Source: Nematostella vectensis (taxonomy: Eukaryota > Cnidaria > Anthozoa > Actiniaria > Edwardsiidae). From it: a DNA stretch of 64,000 bases. Of the stretch, positions 50,211 to 60,600 are shown piece after piece (position 1 is the first letter of the stretch; each line of letters starts with the position of its first letter). The stretch covers positions 13,223,708-13,287,707 of the forward strand of contig NC_064046.1 of the NCBI RefSeq assembly GCF_932526225.1. The letters run 5' to 3'. The translations under genes were made by a program, and so were the position numbers. The notes beneath the pieces were generated by a model, which saw only the letters and a list, made by a program, of their open reading frames with translations, ran no database searches and was not told the origin of the DNA.

Positions 50211-52385
50211 ATGTTTTCGGCTAGAATAAATTCCCTGGGTTTTACCAGGTATTTATCAGCAACAACAAACCATGTGGCTCATGGATTGAAGGGAGCTCCT
50301 GCTGTAGTTCTACCCACAGTCGAGAAAGTAGTTCCGCCTCCAGTGGCAAAGACAAACCAAACTTTGAGTTCAATCACACCGACCGGTAACCTCGTCGCCA
50401 CAAACAAAGTCTTTGGTAAGGTGCCTTATGATTTTACACATTTTCTATGAAGGATCAAAGCTGAGTACATCATTAGGGAAATTTTAAGGACCATCATTTG
50501 TTGAGAAGTCGTGCGCCGCATCACGACACCTGACACCGACTGCAGTACTTTAACTATGGTGAAAATACCACATTTAAAATGGTGAAATTGTTATGTCGTA
50601 GACTCCTCTAATGTGATATTTTTATTTTGAGATCATAGTCACTGCAGAGCCAACTATCATTTTCCCAAAATTCTCCCCCCCCCCCTCCACCCAGCCTTTG
50701 TTGTGGCATGTTATTTTTGCCAATGTTTTCAATGTCAAGTGCAAGCAGGAATAAGTGTTATTTTATAATTGTCATTCTAGGTAGGACCCAGGCTAGGTTC
50801 AGTCACACAGACGTCAACATGCCAGACTTCGGGGACTACCGTAGACCTTCGACAAGCGAGGTTGGAAAGACTGAAACCACAGAGATTGGTAGACGGGCCT
50901 TTACCTACCTGGTCGTGGCTGGTATGGGTGTAACTGGGGTGCACACAGGCAAGAACCTATTGGTGAACTTCCTGTCGACAATGAGTGCCTCTGCTGATGT
51001 GCTAGCCATGGCCAAAATTGAAGTAGACCTCAATACCATTCCAGAGGGTACGTAAATATAACACTGAGAAAATAAGATGTGGTCAGGTGTTTCCTATCCC
51101 CTTTTCTTTCTTATCTCCCTATCCCCTTTTCTTTCTTATCTCCCTATCCCCTTTTCTTTCTTATCTCCCTATCCCCTTTTCTTTCTTATCTCCCTATCCC
51201 CTTTTCTTTCTTATCTCCCTATCCCCTTTTCTTTCTTATCTCCCTATCCCCTTTTCTTTCTTATCTCCCTATCCCCTTTTCTTTCTTATCTCCCTATCCC
51301 CTTTTCTTTCTTATCTCCCTATCCCCTTTTCTTTCTTATCTACCTATCCCCTTTTCTTTCTTATCTACCTATCCCCTTTTCTTTCTTATCTCCCTATCCC
51401 CTTTTCTTTCTTATCTCCCTATCCCCTTTTCTTTCTTATCTCCCTATCCCCTTTTCTTTCTTATCTCCCTATCCCCTTTTCTTTCTTATCTCCCTATCCC
51501 CTTTTCTTTCGTATCTCCCTATCCCCTTTTCTTTCTTATCTCCCTATCCCCTTTTCTTTCTTATCTCCCTATCCCCTTTTCTTTCTTATCTCCCTATCCC
51601 CTTTTCTTTCTTATCTCCCTATCCCCTTTTCTTTCTTATCTACCCTTGCTGCTTGCTCCCATTTTTGCTCTCGCCTACGGACCCTTTCCCCTCCCCTTTA
51701 GCACCATTACGCAGGCTAACATGTATCAACTTTGAAACTATAAGTATGTACTACCCTTTCAAGTTTGTTGTTGAAAATTGTTTCCATGGGTTAACTACAT
51801 TTTAAAATCAGAACAAAACAGAAATATAAGTCATTACATATAGGCCAGATTGCAATCACAAACCTTAGAAAATGAAACCACCTTGATGAAATGCAACTAA
51901 AAAATAAATTCTCATGTGCCATTTTTTATATGTAGAAAAAATTGAGGAAGAAAAGGTTTTCGATAGACTGAAACTGCTCATATTATCAATGGCTGCTGCT
52001 GTTGGCAATCAATATATTTATTGTAAAACATTTATTACATCCAGGCAAAAACATGGTGTTCAAGTGGAGAGGAAAGCCTCTCTTCGTCCGTCATCGCACT
52101 GCTGATGAAATCTCTGAGGAGCAGAATGTAGATGTTGCATCCTTGCGCCACCCAGAAGCGGATGCTGACCGTGTCAAGGATGACAAATGGCTTGTCTTGA
52201 TAGGCGTATGCACTCATTTAGGGTGTGTCCCAATCTCTAATGCCGGCGAGTATGGAGGCTACTACTGCCCATGTCACGGATCCCATTATGATGCATCAGG
52301 AAGAATCCGTAAAGGCCCTGCCCCACTCAATCTTGAAGTCCCAGAACACTCATTCCTTGACGAGTCCACCCTTGTGGTCGGTTAA
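50211..52385 (+). CDS. UQCRFS1: Ubiquinol-cytochrome c reductase Rieske iron-sulfur subunit, 3 exons, 270 aa
   Basis: This is the catalytic Rieske protein of respiratory complex III, which passes electrons from ubiquinol to cytochrome c1 at the inner mitochondrial membrane. Exons are 50211-50415, 50781-51047 and 52045-52385 (donors GTAAGG and GTACGT, acceptors CATTCTAG and TACATCCAG, both introns phase 1). Residues 1-75 form a basic presequence. [10 protein letters not shown] begins the mature-type region. One membrane helix lies at about 109-137, followed by the hinge [15 protein letters not shown]. The 2Fe-2S ligands are present: C213 and H215 in CTHLGC, C232 and H235 in CPCHGSH, with C218 and C234 able to form the disulfide. 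The protein ends in a typical APLNLEVP tail. The length is normal and nothing is broken. Confidence 0.98.
51101..51640 (+). repeat. 25 bp pyrimidine minisatellite, about 21 copies, in UQCRFS1 intron 2
   Basis: The unit is TATCCCCTTTTCTTTCTTAT plus CTCCC. Only a few copies carry a substitution (two ACC for CCC, one GTA for TTA). The sense strand is almost pure pyrimidine. ORFs over 200 aa in all three plus frames are produced by the 25 bp period and are not genes. Confidence 0.95.
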
Positions 52386-52600
52386 ACAAGGGACCCCTTT
52401 TAAAATGATGTACATTATTGGGTAGTGTATGTATTATGAAGTAAGACAAGATAATTTCATCTATATAATAACAGTGGTCAGTTGAGTGGGCTTTTCATAA
52501 AAATAATTAACTTGGCTTTTGACTTTAAGTTGTTATGTGTGAGTTTTCCATCATGTAAATCTCCCATCACAACTACTCAATAAAATTGCTTTTATTTAAC
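52386..52600 (+). terminator. UQCRFS1 3' UTR with poly(A) signal
   Basis: CTCAATAAAATTGC at about 52,578 contains AATAAA, roughly 190 bp after the stop codon. This gives a short 3' UTR. Confidence 0.7.
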
Positions 52601-53036
52601 CATGTATGTATCTTGATTGACTTCTCATCTATTTTTCAGGGCAGTGAATATTAGAAGCCTATGTTTACATTTTATTAACTTGTCTCACACTTGTGTCCCA
52701 TATTCATCTCTGCAGAATCTAGACAGTAGTTCTACTTTGGGATGTTACATTGGAGGGCATTGTCAGAAATGTGCAGATATGCAGCAATCTCTCTGTAAAA
52801 AGAAACAACAAGTTTTATTTTTTTTTTTTTTTTAGTGCTATATTATATTATAGTAGGGAAGCAACTATTTTTATATGTCATTAAAGGAAGGATTCTAGGT
52901 TTTCTGAAAGAGCGAGAGAACAATATGTGAAATGTATGGTGGGAGGTAAATTTGAGGATTTCAACAACAATACTGTTTTCTCATTTTAGTTCTTATCATA
53001 AAATTACAATATAGACAGTATTCCCCCCCATCACCT

Positions 53037-53042
53037 TTTATT
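53037..53042 (-). terminator. Candidate poly(A) signal of the minus-strand hypothetical gene
   Basis: TTTATT on the plus strand is AATAAA on the minus strand, about 275 bp past the stop at 53,316. A strong donor-like ACGA|GTAAGTAT at about 53,270 leaves open an intron within the 3' UTR or an alternative last exon. Confidence 0.45.
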
Positions 53043-53315
53043 AAACTTACGTCATGACTCAACATTCTCCTCCTGAGAGGACTCTAGCAGCATTTGATAT
53101 TCTGATCATGGGCTCTTTCATGGCATGTACGCACTTGAACAAATATAGGCTCTGAAAATGGAATTCAGATGTGCTTTTAAGAGCTTGTCTATTATTTTCC
53201 TCAGGTTTTCGTTTACTACCATAATTAAACACAGCACCTTGAACATTTCAAAGCACTGAAATCTATACTTACTCGTTCCCCATCCACCTTGTCCTAGGTC
53301 CCCCCTCTGGGTACA

Positions 53316-56300
53316 TTACTCCCTGGGCCTCTCCAGTGGCCTGTTACCCTGAAGAATCTGCACACTCTGCCTGTTCTTATCAGAGCCAGAGCCCAGCCAG
53401 GCTGGTCTAGGAGTGTGTTCCGGCATCACACCGACAGTGTTCCTTCTTCGTCGCTGCCACCAGTGCCTCCTGGTAGCAGCCAAGTCTGAGATGGCACCAA
53501 TCGTATGGGCACGCTGACGAGGCTGGGGTGTGGTCGCCTGAGGGGGGCTTATGGGCCCGCAAAGAGGCTGTATTGGATCACTAGTTGTAGATGCTTGACC
53601 ATTGCTATCACGCAGAGGGTGTAGCTCCTCGCAACTTGGAGGGTTTAGTGGTTGAACTACGATTAGCTTTGGTTTTAAGGGTGGCAGGCTTTTAATCTTC
53701 CGGATATTTTCTGTGAAAAAACAATTTTAAGTTTTATACAAGATTCATTTTTTCATGTCCCAAACGATAGGGTGTCATTCATATCTAGTTCTGAATCCGT
53801 TTTATGTCAAGGTAAAAAGTGCCTTTTCTACGGACAAAAAGGAAAAAACTCAGAACCCACAAAACTTAGGCGAGGCACTCACGGTATAAGCTTAATTTTT
53901 TCGCCGTTATTTTTCATATATTTTTATTGGAATGATCTGAAAAGCTTACTTACTTTTCCCCCTATTCAAGTCGTGGTGGGATCGAGAGATCTTCACAGAC
54001 TTTGCCAAGCTCTGATTGCCGTCAGCGGTAATTTCCAATCGTGCATGCGCGGATACTGTGACAAGCAATGGAGAGCTGTCACTGGGCACGCGTTCAAGGG
54101 TGCCACCGATTGGTCGGCTCTGACTAAAGACTGGCAAGACGGAATGGCTCTGAGGATGAAAAACAGAAGGAAGGATTACACTCTATCGAAGTTGAGCGGA
54201 GTTGTGACTAAAGCCCCACCCACACGAGTGAGTCTCATTTGAATTTTTTAGATTTTCCACCAAACCACGACGTGAAAACTCTAGCGCTATATTTTGAAAA
54301 GGTAGGTCTTTGAACTGATCTACCCTGGGACACTGGGAACTGATCTACCCTGGGACACTGGATAATCTAAGGGAGTCAGTAACATATTTTGTTTTTTGTA
54401 AAGGATGAGTTCTTGCGGAAGAAAAACTGATCTACCCTGGGATACTGGATAATCTAAGGAAGTCGTAGTAAAATATTTTGTTTTTTTTTGTAAATTATGA
54501 GTTCTTGCGGAAGAAAAAAAACTGATCTAGCCTGGGATACTGGATAATCTAAGGGAGTCATAGTAAAATATTTTGTTTTTTGTAAAGGATGATTTCTTGC
54601 GAAAAAAAAAAACCGATCTACCCTGGGACACTGCCTTGGATAATCTAAGGAAGTCATAGTAAAAAAAAGTCTTTCTTGTAAAGGATGAGTTCTTGTGGAA
54701 GAAAAACTGATCTACCCTGGGACACTGCCTTGGGTAATCTAACGGAGTCATGGTAAAATATTTTGTTATTTGTAAAGGATGAGTTCTTGTGGGAGAAAAG
54801 GAGCATGTCTCCCTGGACCCCTACGTCTCCCCCCCCCCCCCCCCCCCCCCCACCCCCTTGAATACCTCTGTCCTGGTATCATTTGAAGACGACGAGCTCT
54901 CGGGAGGTAGCTGTCTTGTGCGTTGCCATGGCCTCTTGCAATGAAACGTCGGATGCAGCTGGCGTATCCACTGGCGGAAAGTTATCCATTTGCGCCTGGT
55001 TTGGTCAGCGGTGTTGGTTGTATTGCGTTTCACGGTGCTCTCGCTCTGAGCAATAGCAGAAAGATAAAATCAAAATAACAATATCACAAATTATGGCAAT
55101 GGCAATAATTACAACAAGAAGCACGTGAGACAGACCATAAGTGTCGCTATGGTAAAACGTCATATTATATCTAACTGAATAGAGAATGATAGAGTGTAAT
55201 GAAATATGCACAAAATGCACAGATGGCTAAGACAAAAAAATGCCGACATTATCGCTCGACATTCTCTACCGAACACTTACCGATGAAATATCGATATACG
55301 AAGAGTCGTCCGTGTCGTTAGAAGTGCCTGGCGCCGATGCAAACATTTCTATCCCTTTCCGCTCGTTCACATCTGCGAAATATTGTTAATATACAGTAGT
55401 TGTCTCATAAAGGTTAGGCAAAGGAAATTGTTGTTAGCAAGCAGAATGGAACTCCGCTATACCTCGACCTTCTTAAGGTAGTGGTAGGTTGGAGCTACCC
55501 ACTTAACAGTTATAAATACGATCCCGCCCACTGACACCATAATAGTCAATATGCATCAACTATCGATAGACTTCTCTTTAAACAATAATAAATTAAACTC
55601 TCTTTCTATTGAGACATTCTAATGATTATAGGCGTAATGTCATGGTTATGATTTTGAAGTCTATGTTTAATGATTCCAATGGAAATTCACATTGGGATGA
55701 GCTGTTACCCCTAATTGGCGAGGCATGAAAATTAGGGAAAAGTCTCCCACTTAAAAAATTAAAATAACAGTACCAAGCAATTAGTATTTTCAATGAAAAT
55801 ATCATGCAGTAACAATTTGACTGAAAAAACGTCCTGCAAATCAATGAAGGCCAATCACGCCGCCATTTTATGCTCCCGCTCAACGCCGAGTGACTAAAAG
55901 AGTCCATTTCCATGGGCAAATCCAAGAGGGAAACCAATATATTTTCAATTAAATATCGTCAATAACATGCCAGACTTCATTTGTAGATTGTTATTGTGAA
56001 GTTTTCTTTCGAATAAACCGCTATTTTTTCAATGATAAACAGTAACAAAGGAGTCGGTGATTGACATTCTTTATCATTAACGGCCCCAAAGAAGGCCAGA
56101 AGCAATCGTCGTGGGTTTACTTACCCTGTCGAGTCCCGCTAGTGGTGCTCCCCCCGCTGTCTTTGCCAACTGATGCTGCAGTCTTAGGGGCGTCCATGGC
56201 TGTACTGCCCAGCAAAACACTAACGATGCTAGTCTTGATATGGTCAAAGAAACGGGACGACGACTTAGGCGTAGAGGGCCCAGGAACAGAGGAGGAAGGA

Positions 56301-57631
56301 ACATTAGGAACCACGGGAGGGCCAACAGCAATGTTAACGGAATCAGCGCTAATGGTACCTTTAGACCTCTCTGCTGAGTTTAATATATTTCCTGGAATAT
56401 CACTGGAACTTCCTGGAAATTGAACTGATTGTACACTTTGTCTCACTTCCTGGACCAAGTGTCCATTCAGGTAATCACCCGAGGCTCGTAGATGGGCAGA
56501 AAAGAACGCAGCGACCTTAGTCAGGAATGTCGGCAGAGCACCTTCCCCGGCCTCTGCAGTGCTATTTCCAGGCAGAGGTGGTGTGTTCTGGACATTGCCA
56601 GTTGCGATGGACGCTGAAACCTCGGCTTTTATCACCTGAAATTTTACCCAGGTCAGTAAACCAGCAAAAGGAGAATACGAGAAAGTATTGTGTACAGAAA
56701 AAAGTATATATCACAGTTAATTTTTTTCTTGGGGGCTTATATAAAGGTGTAATGATTGGTAGCTGATGTTTTTTTTCACGACTAGATCATTCTCGTTTTC
56801 GCGAAAAATTCTTTTAAAAAATAACTTTGCATCTAAATACCGAAAATAAAGCGCCACAATTGCGATCAGGTACTATTAACGTTTGTTCTCCTCTAAGCTT
56901 CAAAGAAACTACTTAAAATTATATTTTTTGTGGAACTGTGCAGACGTCATTGTGTTAGAATTTTCTTTAACTCGAAACCGCGCTATAGAAGGAGCGTGCC
57001 CAGACGACAGCTGCTGTTGTCCCACAGCCGTCGAGCTGTCAAGACGTATCGGGTTTTCTTATCAAAATCAAATATTTGGTTCCATATATACAAGCAAAGG
57101 TAGAAAAAAACATTAAGTTAATAAAGATGAGAAAGTTTTTTGGGTTTTAAAGGACGAATTCAAAGTTTTATTACGAAATTTGTGTCTATCGCTCTGCCTA
57201 ACGGTTAGTCCGCCATGTTGGTTCTGTTTTTAAACTTCTCGAGGTGTGAAAAGGGGGCGTTCCTATCCCTTTTATAGCACGGTTTCGCGTTTAAACTACT
57301 TTACCTTAATATCTTCCTTCAGACTCGGTGATGTAGTATCGTGTCGAAGATGCCCGCACGAACCCCCTACTGCCCCAGGCAGTCTCGTGCTTTCGCGTGT
57401 ATCATCCACGCTTCTCGTGCTCTCGCGTGTATCCTCCACGCTCTTCGCAAGAGTCAAAACATCTTCGACAACAACAGAAAACGAACTCTCGGCAAAACTA
57501 GTTCGTGTGGCAGGGATCTCGTAGATTCGCGCGCGCCCACCAAGATGCGCGTCAAGCCAAGCGCCCACGCGCGCCTTGAAGGCCGAGAGCGCAGTAATAA
57601 CAGTTAGCAAATTTTCGGCTAAACTAGCCAT
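53316..57631 (-). CDS. Hypothetical protein, 6 exons, 566 aa, basic and Ser/Pro-rich
   Basis: I do not recognise this gene. Exons are 57631-57305, 56635-56125, 55372-55281, 55045-54866, 54149-53954 and 53710-53316. All junctions are GT-AG, the phases agree, and the sum is exactly 567 codons including the stop, which supports the model. The N-terminus is likely helical (SLAENLLTVITALSAFKARV). Residues about 80-100 hold a ten-residue duplication (SVEDTRESTR, SVDDTRESTR). Exon 2 has two helical patches (FLTKVAAFFSAHLRAS and FFDHIKTSIVSVLLGS). Exon 4 is Trp/Arg-rich (RKWITFRQWIRQLHPTF). The last exon is Pro-rich with a basic cluster (HWWQRRRRNTVGV). No signal peptide or clear membrane segment is seen. 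It converges on UQCRFS1. The start is the only good Met in frame upstream of exon 2. Confidence 0.7.
54300..54795. repeat. About 90 bp tandem repeat x 5
   Basis: The units share GATCTACCCTGGGACACTG, GATAATCTAAGGGAGTCA and GTAAAGGATGAGTTCTTG. The array lies in intron 4 of the hypothetical gene. A/T runs vary between copies. Confidence 0.9.
54829..54857. repeat. C23 homopolymer plus ACCCCC, just past the exon 4 donor of the hypothetical gene
   Basis: On the minus strand (transcript) it is a G-run beginning about 10 nt after the 5' splice site GAG|GTATTC. It is likely unstable in length and hard to sequence. Confidence 0.85.
55950..56070. repeat. Dispersed repeat, copy 2
   Basis: This copy has ATATCGTCAATAACATGCCA, ATAAACCG and TTGACATTCT. 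It lies in intron 2 of the hypothetical gene, directly before the exon 2 donor side. No coding capacity is seen. The family is unknown. Confidence 0.6.
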
Positions 57632-60600
57632 AACGAGTGCATAAAAAAGCCAAAAAATTGTTCAAAACTATAGCCATCACGCTTACAGCGAGATGAAAAC
57701 TAGAACTGGGGCTTGCTAATTAGATAATTTAATTGTGACGTCACAATGATTTGGAAACTTGAATTACCCCACAGGAATCCCAAGCAATGATTTATCAATA
57801 AAGGCAAGAAAGCCATCCCAAAAATGAAACTATCAAAAGAGAAACTCTCTTTTCGCTGCTGTCGTCTGAGCAAGTAAAGCTTAATTGGCGACTTGTACTA
57901 ACAGCAACTTAAGAAATCAAGAGACGTTTATTTATTTATTTATTTATTTTATTTATAAGGCTTATACCACTATAACACATATTGAAATAGCGGTAAGGTT
58001 GACACAACAGAGCACGGCTCCAACTTAAGTCTAATCCTTTACAATAAAAGAAAAAAAATGGACATAAAGACAACAACAAAAAAAGTATGTAGATATTGAG
58101 TAGTAAGAAGGAAAGAGAAATTACTACTAGTTTGCGAGATGTTCGTGTTTAGAGGTACAAGTTGGCCAGATTCCAGTTGAGAGCTATATTAGTATGGTGT
58201 AGCCATATAACAAAGACGGCCAAGGAAGCCCAAGCAATAGGCGACTTTTACTGAGAAATCATTTGACTGTTTGAATGGCAAACTCGCGCGAGCTCCGGCG
58301 TTTGGCGGCAAAATAATAACAACAAAAAGCAACTTATTCAGTGATTACGAATCAGCCAAAAAGTTTCTTTGTCAGAATGGATTTATTTTGTTTTCTTCCC
58401 ATCGCTCTCTAGCGTGACAGGCACAAACATTTCTGTGTTTATTATGGCTTGTTATTTTGGCTTGAATTTGTCATCACTACCCTCTTTTAAGAACTAGCAG
58501 TCAGATATAGCCAGGCGCTCCAAACTACTTTCAATCCCGAAATGCAATTACGTGGAAATCTATTAGTCCAGTGCTGCCGCGCTAGAAGTATTCTTGCGCA
58601 ACCATTGTCGCTATTAGCCATTTAGAGTAGGGTTTTTTAAATTGCTTTTTCTTCATGTTTTCCTTCATTTAACCTCGAAGACTCAGACTCTCGAAAGTTT
58701 TTTTTTTGATCGAAAATTTTCTCAAGATTCTAGTTTCGCGGTTTAATTGCACAAGTCAATCACCGCTTTTTTTATTTTATCTTTACATCATTTTCACGGA
58801 TAAAATTGCAAAGTAACATCCAAAAACATTTTTGTTTTAAACAAAAACGTTTTGTTTTCAATCAGATGTCTTCTTGTCTTATATATACTGGCAACCTTTC
58901 ATTTACAAGATATTTCCACTTCACTTATAATAACCTCAGTATTGAAAATCTCTAATATCTTGGTACAGTTTTGAGGGTTGTAGAACCCCATATAAGATCT
59001 GTTTTTGTAAAACTTTATACAAAAACACTCATCCACGAAATAATTTACCAGAAGTAAATGAAAAAAATACGGCGTTTATAATTGATTAACAAGTCACGTA
59101 ACAGAACAACTTGGAAGGGCGGGGATATTTTATTGGTAAGAAAGGCAGTCTGAAAGAAGGATATCTTCATCTGAATGTTATCAAGCACCTACATTGAGGC
59201 AATGTCGCGTTGCTGTTTATCTAAAAGTAAAGCCAGCTTCTCTTTGAAGTGAAAAATACCAGTCGTTCATCACTTTTCCATACCGTCGCTTTGTTTGACA
59301 CGCCGGATTTATTATGCTGTGAGCACCAGGTTGGCTGGTTTCGCTCCAGGAGTCGTAGAATCAATATTGAAAACCATTGATTTCCAGGTAGTGATGAGCT
59401 GCACCAGCAGGATAACTAGTATTGAATGAAAACAAATCCTATTACGCGCACGAAACGGCAAGTCCTATTAGTAGCCATCGACCGAGCTGCGATAGAGGTG
59501 AGTAAACAAGTCCGTAAAACTGAATGTTTTATTTGTCCATTTGGGCCTTTTTAAAGCTTAAAAGCATTGATCAAATAGAGAGTTGAGTTGCTCGCCCTTT
59601 TAGCTAACATGCGGTTGTGATCAAACGGTCTTTGAGATTTGATGGGAGAAGTCCCGTAATTTTGAAAAAAAAAAGCTGTTGACTTCATCAATATTTGGGA
59701 AAGTGGGAATTACACGTTAAATTTTGCTTTAAAAAATTGCTGCCTGAAATAAATACTAAATAATAGACTCTCCTCACGCGATCAAACTTTGAAATTCTTA
59801 TATGTTCAAAGTGAATATTTCTCCAACTCCAACTATCATCTCTGTTTGATAAATGGTATTTCAGAGTCTAATGTGTGCTACCAAATGGAGCTGGATATAC
59901 ATTAATCAATTTTGTTTGAGCCTTCAACAGTGATCAAAATGTGATCCTGGATTCAGCTTTTTATGGGTTGTAAAATAGATAGGTATTTCGATAAACCTTG
60001 CTTGCGTGTTGAGCTACAATTCAGGCCAAAGATGTGGGACACTTCTCTTTCTCCCCTCCACAAGCATACATGATTATTTGACTGCGACTTGCATAAAACC
60101 TGAAAAAAAACGCTTTTAACCAATATTAAAGGGGGAAAGTGTTACTATACAAAGGTCCCACCTTCTTTTGTTGCGAATTGTAGGTTGCAACCATTTTCAT
60201 GAAAAGAAAAAAAAAAACAATGTGCTTAGTAGAAACTATAAGGCCGCTCTCACTCACTTAGGATAAACACCAAAGTGATAAACACCTGCGTTATTAAATA
60301 AATCCTTTTTTTTAATTTTTTATCGTGAAACCCCTCCAATCCTACTAAATTATCCTTAAAATTTGCAAAAAGTTGTGAAGATGTACATATGTAAAGTTTC
60401 GAAAGGAACCTCTCGGCGTCATAGGCACTATTTCCAGCCGTCGCTAGGCCTCACTGCGGGCTCACAGAAACGAGCTGGAAATCGAGCCTATCGGCGTCAT
60501 AGAAACGGACAAAAAACGCACATAAAGATTATTTATATATTGTCCTATATATAGGCCTTTGAAAAATTCAAGGAACAAAATAAAAAAAGGGAACGAAACA

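Noticed and set aside
51077-51805. Three parallel plus-strand ORFs of 204-242 codons rich in Ser-Pro-Phe-Leu
   Set aside because: A 25 bp period reads the same peptide in all three frames. It lies within UQCRFS1 intron 2.
53772-54242. 156-codon plus-strand ORF
   Set aside because: It is antisense to exon 5 of the hypothetical gene, which has matching splice sites and phase on the minus strand.
56061-56423. 120-codon plus-strand ORF
   Set aside because: It is antisense to exon 2 of the hypothetical gene.
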